Shown: positions 25,159 to 33,200 of the stretch, piece by piece | How the letters are laid out: the number at the start of each line of letters is the position of its first letter | Numbering within the stretch: the stretch's first letter is position 1 | Origin: Candidatus Lindowbacteria bacterium RIFCSPLOWO2_12_FULL_62_27 | GTDB taxonomy: Bacteria; Lindowbacteria; 2-12-FULL-62-27 | Length of the DNA: 35,200 nucleotides | Direction of reading: 5' to 3' | NCBI GenBank assembly: GCA_001784175.1 | Contig: MFPR01000022.1 | Span: 1 to 35,200, forward strand | The notes under the pieces: generated by a model | The model's database searches: none | What the model saw: the letters and a program-made list of their open reading frames with translations, nothing else | What the model was told of the DNA's origin: nothing | Program-made: the position numbers and the translations under genes

Positions 25159-26604
25159 CTACGAAACGTCCACTTCCTTGAACTCGGCCGAGCCGACGCC
25201 TTTGCGCGTCGGGTTGAGGTAAAAGCGCGACGCGCTCTGCGCCTTGTCGATCGAGAGTGTCTGGTCGACGATGATGAGGTGCGTGCCCGGATAGATTTTT
25301 TCGCGGACGCTGACGAATCCCGGTTTGGCGGCGCCCGCCTGCTCCTGGAGGGTCGTCTGTTCGGCGAGGAGCTTTTTCAATTCGGCGCCGTGGGTTTGCG
25401 CGGCGGCGATCATCTGTCGAAGCTGGGTTTCCTTGTCGAGGGGAATCTGCCGCATCCGGGCGCGCAGTTTGTTGAGGGCCTCGACCGCGTGGATGTTCTT
25501 TTCGAATTCGGCCCTGTGCTCGTCGATCAGCTTCTGCACTTCCGCAAGTCTCGCGCGGAGCGCGGGATCGAGGCCGATTTCAACCTGCGTTTCGACGGTG
25601 ATCTCCGCGCCGATGGCCCGGGCCTCGATGCATCCGGCGGCCCGGATCTGGCCGCCGACGATACTCGCGTGTTTTCCGCCGCGCACGACGACGTGCTTGC
25701 CGGCGGTGACGTTGGCGTGCAGAATGATGTCGGCGACGATCACGCTGCCGCCGGCATGGACATTGGCGTTTTCGATGAACTTCGCGGTCACGTTGCCTTT
25801 GGCCGTCACATGAGTCTCCGGCGATCCGATGATCCCCCTTTCGACGACGACGTTGCGGCCGGCCTCCACGAAGGCCTTGGAGACGGACTGGACCACGACG
25901 TCGGCGGTGGCCTTGACTGTGAAGCCCTCGTGGATCGCGCCCTGGATGTTGATGGTTCCGTCGAAATCGATGTTGCCGACGTTGAAATCGACGTCGCCCT
26001 GGTGAACGAGGACGGCATCGACGGACAACACGGCGCCTTGAAGCGTCACGACGCCGGGTCCGGCGGCCGAAAAGCGCGCGCCGTCCTCCGAAACCGTCAC
26101 GTTCGGTCCCGCGGACAGCGCCGCCGCCTGGCCGGGGTTGGCGGGGATTTCCGAGCCAAAGACATCGGCGCCGTTTTCGCCCGGCGTGGGCGGGCGGCGC
26201 GTGGTGAGAAGCTCGCCGGATGTGGCGAAGTTGAGGGAGGAGTACTCCCGGAAGTCGACGCGGCCCTTCTCGTCTTCCGAAACTTTTTCCTCGGACTTTT
26301 GAAGGAAATGATGTTCCAGGGTCCCGTTCTCGCCGGCGCGGGGCGGCCGGCCGCGCACGATCACGAGGGGGCCGCCGAAGTTTCCCGCCTGCAAGTAGGC
26401 GCGCACGGCGTCGCCGTCCACGGATTTGATCCCCAGCTCCGACGCGCGGCCCAGGACCGCGTCCGAATCGACCGCCTTGCCGCCCGGATCGGGCGGCACG
26501 ACTTCAAGCGACGCCATCATCTTGTCGGGCGCCACGGTGACCTCAAACGTCCCGTCGCGCGGTACGCCTGACTTCGCGTCTTCGGCCTTCTGCTCCTCTG
26601 CCAT
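25159..26604 (-). CDS. FapA family (DUF342) protein
   Basis: This 481-residue protein has the FapA layout. An N-terminal domain (to about 200) includes VRAYLQAGNFGGPLVIVRGR and RRPPTPGENGADVFG. A DUF342 beta-helix of short hydrophobic repeats follows (about 200-340: NIDFDGTINIQGAIHEGFTV, NVTAKFIENANVHAGGSVIV, GGQIRAAGCIEARAIGAEI). Then come a coiled coil (about 345-425, VQKLIDEHRAEFEKNIHAVEA ...) and a short C-terminal beta region. Families of this type are named after a Vibrio protein affecting polar flagellar assembly, and bactofilin-like scaffolding is often suggested; no flagellar gene is present here. ATG 26604 has GGAG 7 nt upstream. It is separated from both neighbours by gaps of 84 and about 200 bp, so it may be its own unit. 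Confidence 0.9.
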   Translation of the reverse strand: MAEEQKAEDAKSGVPRDGTFEVTVAPDKMMASLEVVPPDPGGKAVDSDAVLGRASELGIKSVDGDAVRAYLQAGNFGGPLVIVRGRPPRAGENGTLEHHFLQKSEEKVSEDEKGRVDFREYSSLNFATSGELLTTRRPPTPGENGADVFGSEIPANPGQAAALSAGPNVTVSEDGARFSAAGPGVVTLQGAVLSVDAVLVHQGDVDFNVGNIDFDGTINIQGAIHEGFTVKATADVVVQSVSKAFVEAGRNVVVERGIIGSPETHVTAKGNVTAKFIENANVHAGGSVIVADIILHANVTAGKHVVVRGGKHASIVGGQIRAAGCIEARAIGAEITVETQVEIGLDPALRARLAEVQKLIDEHRAEFEKNIHAVEALNKLRARMRQIPLDKETQLRQMIAAAQTHGAELKKLLAEQTTLQEQAGAAKPGFVSVREKIYPGTHLIIVDQTLSIDKAQSASRFYLNPTRKGVGSAEFKEVDVS

Positions 26605-26775
26605 GCGTGATCTCCCCGTCCAGTGATGGAAACTCTCCCCTTGAGACTTTTCGGCAGAACGTGCGTTGGATATTACAGCGCCGGAGAAGGCGGGAAAAGA
26701 CGGCGACCGTGGATCAGCAGGAGAATTTCGACGCGGCGGGATACGAATCGGTACGGGGAAAATGATTTCGCGTGA

Positions 26776-27248
26776 CTTACCAATATTTTCTATTTGTCAT
26801 TTTCTATTGGCTATTTTCTATTTATCATTCGTCCTCGAACTGTTTTGATCGAAGTGGATATAATTCGAGCGAGCTGGTCGTTTTCATCAAGGATATCGTC
26901 AAGCAGGGTCTTCTTCATCAGGCCGCTTTTCGATATCATCTTCAGCCATATCATTGTTTCATTGAGTTCCTTCAATACGACGGACAATTTGTGAACAAAG
27001 TCAGCGTCGCTTTCGGCAGAGCGGGATTCTCCGTAATTGGGAGCGGGCGACGTTCCAGACCGCACTATCTGACGCGCAAGATGTTTGCCGGCCGGCGTTG
27101 GAGGAAGATGTCCGGACAGCTTGATGATTCTTACGCCAAAGTCGATAAGCCTCTCTTCAAGTTCATCCGCTTTCCGCTGATCCATCGATGACGAACTGTA
27201 ATAGAAAATAGCAGATAAACAATGACAAATAGAAAATAGTTTTGTAAG
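26776..27248. repeat. Long nested inverted repeats enclosing the four-helix-bundle gene
   Basis: Bases 26776-26838 and 27185-27248 are reverse complements over about 63 nt at roughly three-quarters identity. They contain two perfect cores: 18 bp (26784-26801 with 27221-27238) and 12 bp (26810-26821 with 27201-27212). The cores are in mirror order and 8 bp apart in both arms. The left arm covers the last codons and stop of the gene and the right arm reaches its start codon, so a transcript could close into a long stem around the whole reading frame. The arms are far more AT-rich than their surroundings. Confidence 0.8.
26811..27185 (-). CDS. Four-helix-bundle protein (S23 / 23S rRNA intervening-sequence protein family)
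   Basis: This 124-residue all-helical protein has the family signature LEERLIDFGVRIIKL ... GKHLARQIVRSGTSPAPNYGE, then SDADFVHKLSVVLKELNET and a final helix ending RMINRK. The pattern RS(G/A)TS-x-x-x-N(Y/I)xE is diagnostic for the family first seen as the open reading frame inside 23S rRNA intervening sequences of Leptospira and Coxiella; free-standing copies are widespread and their function is unknown. No Shine-Dalgarno sequence precedes ATG 27185, and the 5' sequence is the right arm of a long inverted repeat, so translation may depend on RNA structure. No rRNA flanks it here. Confidence 0.9.
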   Translation of the reverse strand: MDQRKADELEERLIDFGVRIIKLSGHLPPTPAGKHLARQIVRSGTSPAPNYGESRSAESDADFVHKLSVVLKELNETMIWLKMISKSGLMKKTLLDDILDENDQLARIISTSIKTVRGRMINRK

Positions 27249-27292
27249 AGGCTGTGGTCAGACGGTCAGCGCACCCTACGACGACATCCCTG

Positions 27293-30200
27293 TCAGCGGA
27301 CGATCGCGAGCTTGTCGATGAGTTTGTTGCCGCTCGATTCGAGGATGTAGATGTAGACGCCCGAGCCGACTTTCTGGCCGTGCTTGTTGGTGGTGTCCCA
27401 CTTGAGCGTCATGTTGAGGCCGGCCTTGCCGGGTTCGGCGAGTTCCCGGATGAGGCGGCCGGCGACGTCATATATCTTGAGTGTGACCGGCGCGTCGGCG
27501 GGCAGACTGTACTTGAAGGTCATCTGGCCGGTGGCGGCGTCCGGGCCCGGATTCGGGTAGACGAACGACTGTTCCTTGTCGAGCGCGGCCGCAAGGAAGG
27601 CGGCGAGATAGTCCGGCAACCCGACGGCCAGGGTCAGTTTGACCGACGAGGACAGCATGACGGCGGTGGAGGCCGCGCTCTTCATGTCGACCGGGCCCGA
27701 CGGACCGCCGATGAGCACGGCGCCGAATTCGCCCGGCACGTTGCTCGCGTCCCACTTCAGCGTCACGGGGCCGGTCGGGCCTGTGACGACCACCGGCCAC
27801 GCGGCCGCCGTTTTCACCGGCGCGCCGATGCTCGCCGCATAGTATTTCCCGGATTCTTCGGCCGGTGATTCCGGCGACGAGGGTTCGCCGATCCATACCT
27901 GCACGTCGCCCGCCATGCCCGGGGCCTTCCAGAGATCGTTCATGTCTTCGTCATTCCGCGCCGCGGGGGCAACGCCCACGAAGTTGTACTCGTCCCGCAC
28001 CTGACTGTCGCCGGTGTAGGCCATGAGCTGGAGCCGCCAACTTGAAATATCCCCTCCCCCCTGCGAGTAGACGGGGGCCGATTGCTTGACCTTGGTCGAC
28101 TGCGGCATGCGCTTGTTGCCGCCGTAATAGACGATGGTGCAGGCCGTGTTGATCTTGACCCAGTATCCGACCCACGGTTTGATCTGCAGAGAATCCTCGC
28201 CGGTGGACGTCAGGGACGCGAGATACTGCCCCGCGCTGTGATCCCGCCACTGGAGTTTGGTGTCGATGTACGTGGTGGTGCGCAATTGGGACAACGGGTA
28301 CTGACACCCTGTTGCATCGGTTTCCACGTAGACGTCGTCAAGCCAGTTGATGAAGTGCGGGAACGGGTTGCCGATCATATTGGCGCCCGCGGTCATGATG
28401 GTTTTCGCGTAGCTGGCGGTGGACACCACGGGAGTCCCGAGAAGCCCGACGGACGTCGCCGACGTCGATTTGAACCAGTAGGCCTGGCCGGTGTCATATT
28501 TAGTGAACTCGCCGTTTGCCGAATTGTTCGGCGAGGCCTGGCCGGTAACCGATTTGTATCTATAAAAGGTCGCGTTCGAAGACGAGATGGTCGGATCGTT
28601 CGAATAGGACAGGCCCGTGCCGCTGTAAGACAACTGGCCAAGACCGGTGAGGGACTGGTCCGGCCGTTTGAAGGGCGAGAACATGACCCATGTGTTCGCC
28701 GGGACATCGCGCTTGTCGGTGTAGACCACGATTTGCGCCTGTCGGGAGCTCGCGCTCGTCGCCGTCACCACATAGATGCCGTTGCCGCTGCCGAGCGTCA
28801 GGGTGATCGACGACGTGAAGCCATTCGAGCCCGTCGTGGTGGACGACGTGGGAGACAACGTCGCGCCGCCGGCGGCGTTGGAGCCGTTATAATCGACGGT
28901 GTAGGACACGGTCGCGTTGGACACGGTGTCGCCGGTGGTGTCGTAGGCGGCGATCCTGAAGGTCATCGAGCCGCCCGCGCTCAGGATGTGGTGGTTGCCG
29001 GTGTCGAACACGAGCGAGTCGCCCGTCGTGCCGCCGCCTTCGATCGTGGCCGTCGCCGTGACCAGAATCAGGCGGGGGCTGTCCAGATAATTGACGCGGA
29101 CCACGTCGCCCGGCCGGACGAAAAGCTTGCCGCTGGCGGCGGCGGAGTGCGAGCTGCTGACCAGCGAGATCGGGAAACTCTCGCGGAAGACGCTTGCGTT
29201 GGCGCTGAGTTCGCCAAGGGTCGCCGTTTCGTATTCGGCGTTGCCCTCGGAGTTGAACGTCACATTTTCAAGCCAGACCTGCACGCTGTCCACGGCGCCG
29301 GTGTTCGCATTCGGATCCGTGTCGTTCACTTCGATCACGATGCTGTCATGCCGGATGGCCTTGTAGGTCGTCGCGACCGATCCGCCCTTCGTCAGCATCT
29401 GCACCGTGCCGAACCGGACGTTCGTGTCGGACCGGAAAGAGCCGGTGGCCGAATAGGCGCTGTTGTTGGCCAGATCGTCGATGGTCCTGACGCGCCAATA
29501 GTATGTGTCGATGTACAAATTCGTGACCGTGTCGCTGGTCCGCGCGCCGTCGATCGTGTCAGAGAAGGTGAGGGACGTAAAGTTGGTGTTCTTGGACACT
29601 TCGAGGGCGAACGAATCGATCCCCACGCTGTCCGAGCCGGCTGTCCACGACACCACAACCTGCGACACGGTCGTCTCGTGGCCGTTGACCGGCAGCATCG
29701 TGTCCGGCCGCGGCGCGTGGGTGTCGACGACGAATCCACGCGCGGTCGAGTGCGCGCTGACGTTGCCGAGATCGTCAATTGCGCGGACGTGCCAGAAGTA
29801 CGTGTCGTTGTAGAGAGGCGACGCGGTCCGGCTGGCGGTGGCGGCGTCGAAGGTGTCGTTGATGGCCATCATCGTGAAGTTGCTGTTCTTCGACAGCTCG
29901 ATCGCGTAGCTGTCCAAGCCTACGCTGTCGGAAACCGCAGTCCATGAGAGCACGATAGAGGTGTTCGTGGTCTCATGCGCGTCGGCCGGCTGGCTGAGCG
30001 TTGTGACGTTGACGAGAGTGTCGACGACGAATCCCCGCGTGGCCGAATTGGGGCCGACATTGGCCAGATCGTCGATCGCGCGGACACGCCAGAAATAGGT
30101 GTCGTTATACGTGCCCGTGATGTAATCGGTGGTCGCCGTGCCGTCGACGGTGTCGGCGAAGACGGTCGTGGCGAACGACGTGCCTTTGGACGCCTCGACC

Positions 30201-33200
30201 ACGAATGAATCGATCCCCACGCTGTCGTCCAGGATGGCCCAACTGACCGGGATCGACAGCGCGGTGGTTTCTGTTCCGTCGGCCGGCGCGGACACCGTCA
30301 CCTGGCTCGCGTGCGTGTCGAGGAGAACCGTCTGGGTGGCCGTGGTGTCGGTCAGGGCGCCGACCGCCACGGTGCTGATGACGCCCACGCGCCAGAAGTA
30401 GGTGTCTTCGCGGGGCAGCTTGAAGGTGGTGTCCGTGGCCGCGTCGAATACCTGCTGCGCGAGGATGGAGGCGAAGGTCGACACCTGCGATATCTGGAAT
30501 ATGTAGGTGTCGACATTCGAGCCGCTCCACTGGAAGACGATGTTTGCGTTGGTCGTATCGTGCGCGACCGTCGGGGACACCAGCGCGACGCCGAAGGACG
30601 TGTCGACCTTGAAGGCGAACGTCTCCGAATAGGCGCCGGCATTGGCCAGATCGTCGATCGCCTTGACGCGCCAGTAATAGTGGGTGTCGCCGATGAGTTC
30701 CTTGGTGGTCGAATCGGTGAAGGTTCCATTTCTTGTGTCGACGTGGAGCGTCTGCGCGAACGACGTGTCCCGGGCAATCTCGACCACGTACGAATCGACG
30801 CCCACGCTGTCCGAAATCGCCTGCCAGGTCAGGGTCGGGGTCGTGTCCGTCGTCACGGCGTTGTTGACCGGCAACAGCAGCGTGACTTTCGCGATGATCG
30901 TGTCCGTCACGAATCCCCGGGTCGACGAATACGCGCCGGCGTTGGCGCGGTTGTCGACCGCGCGAACGCGCCAGTAGTACGTGTCATTGTACAAGCCGGT
31001 CACGGTGTCGCTGGTGAACGCGCCGTCGATCGTGTCGGTGAACGCGATGCCCGTGAAGCCGGTGTTCTTCGACACCTCCACCGCGTAGCTGTCGATCCCG
31101 ACGCTGTCGGCCAGCGTGCTCCAGCTTACGAGGAAGTTGGTGGCTGACGTTTCATGCGCGTCGGCCGGCAACGACAGAGCCACGGCGCCGATCAGGGTGT
31201 CGGTCACGAACCCGCGCATGGTTGACCATGCGCCGCCGTTGCCCAGATCGTCGACCGCTCTGACATGCCAGAAATAGGTGTCGTTGTAGAGACCGGTCAC
31301 GGTGTCGCTGGTGAATGCCTGATCGATCGTGTCCGTGAACGCCAGATTCGTGAATAGCGAGTTCTTCGAAACCTCCACGGCATAGCTGTCCACACCCACG
31401 CTGTCCGTAACCGAACTCCAACTCACCACGACGCTGGTCACCGCTGTCTCGTGACCGTCGGACGGCTGGCTCAGGCTTACCACCTTCACGATCGTGTCCG
31501 CGATGAATCCCCGCGTGGTCGAGAAGGATCCGCCGTTGGCGAGGTTGTCGACCGCCCGGACGCGCCAGAAGTATGTGTCGTTGTAAAGTCCGGTGATCGC
31601 GTCGCTCGTAGAGGCGCCATCGATCGTATCGGTGAAGGCGATGCTCGTGAAGCCCGTGTTCTTCGACACCTCCACCGCGTAGCTGTCGATCCCGACGCTG
31701 TCGGCCAGCGCGGTCCAGCTTGCCGAGAAGTTGACGGCATTTGTTTCATGCGCGTCCGCTGGCAGGGACAACGTCACCTGGCCGATGAGTGTGTCGACGA
31801 CGAATCCGCGTGCGCTCGAATAGGCGCTCACGTTGCCCAGGCCGTCGATGGACCGGACGCGCCAGAAATGCGTGTCATTGTAGAAGGGCGACACGTTGAG
31901 GACGTTGGCGCCGGTGATGGCCTGGAAGGTGAGGCCGAGCGGCGTCAGTATGGTAAAACTGCTGTTCTTCGCTATCTCCACCGCGTAGCTGTCCAAGCCG
32001 ACGCTGTCCGGCTCCGCGGTCCAGCTCAACCGGACGTTCGTGGCGGTGGTTTCGTGCCCGTCCGCCGGCCCGGTGGGCGAAGGGGCAGTGACAATGGTGT
32101 CGGTCACGAACCCCCTCGAGGTCGACCAAGCGCCGCCGTTGCCGAGGTCGTCGATGGCCCGGGCACGCCAGTGGTAGGTGTCGTTGTAGAGGCCGGTGAC
32201 GGTGTCGGACGTGTTAGCCTGGTCGACGGTGTCGGTAAACGCCAGATTCGTGTAGTCTGAATTTTTCGAGACTTCGACCGCGTAGGAATCAACGCCGACG
32301 CTGTCGGAAACGGCAGTCCACCGGACGACAAAATCGATCGCCGTCGTCTCGTGGCCGTCCGCCGGAAGGGACGCGGACACCTGGTTCACGATCGTGTCCG
32401 TCACAAACCCGAGGGTCACCGAGAACGAGCCGCTGTTGGCCAGAGTGTCGATTGCGCGCACCCGCCAGTAATACGTATCGTTATAGAGGCCCGTCACCGT
32501 GTCGTTCGTGAACGATCCGTCCACCGTGTCCGTGAAGGCGATGCTTGTGAAGGCCGTGTTTTTCGACACCTCCACTGCGTAGCTGTCGATCCCGACGCTG
32601 TCGGCCAGCGCGGACCAGCTCACCAAAATGTTGATCGCCGTCGTTTCGTGGCTGTTCGCCGGCTGCGAGGCGCTCACCTGGTTGACACTCGTGTCGAGGA
32701 CGATCGACCGCGTCGCTGTGGTGTCCACCGTGTTGGTGGACCCCCGCGTTCCAATGACACGCCAGTAAAAGGTGTCCTGGTCGGGCAAAGCCTTTGTGCA
32801 GGACGTGACGGTCGTGTCGGCAACGGTGAGCAGGATGCTGGAAAATGAAGCCGATCTCGACAACTGCCACGTGTACGTGTCGACGTTGGTCCCGGCCCAA
32901 TTGAACACCACGGTGCCGTTCGTCGTCTCATGGCCGTCCGCAGGGCTGGTCAGAGAGATGGAGAAGTTGGTGTCGACCTTGAACGCGAACGAGTCCGCGG
33001 CTGCGAGGGTGCCGGCGTTCCCCAGATCATCGATCGCCTTGACGCGCCAGTAATAGGTCGTGTCGCCATACAGAACCACGGTCGTCGAATCGGTCGACGC
33101 GCCGTCCCGCGTGTCCTCGTGCAGAATCGCAGAAAACGTCGAGTCGCCTTTTGATATATGGAGAACGTAACTGTCGATCCCCACGCTGTCCGACACCGCG

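Noticed and set aside
26772-27191. Plus-strand frame of 139 codons opposite the four-helix-bundle gene
   Set aside because: The minus-strand product carries the diagnostic family motifs; the plus frame mostly reads the inverted-repeat arms.
27239-27292. Possible terminator after the Fn3 giant gene
   Set aside because: Only a short direct repeat (GGTCAGAC / GGTCAGCG) is present; there is no stem followed by a T-run.
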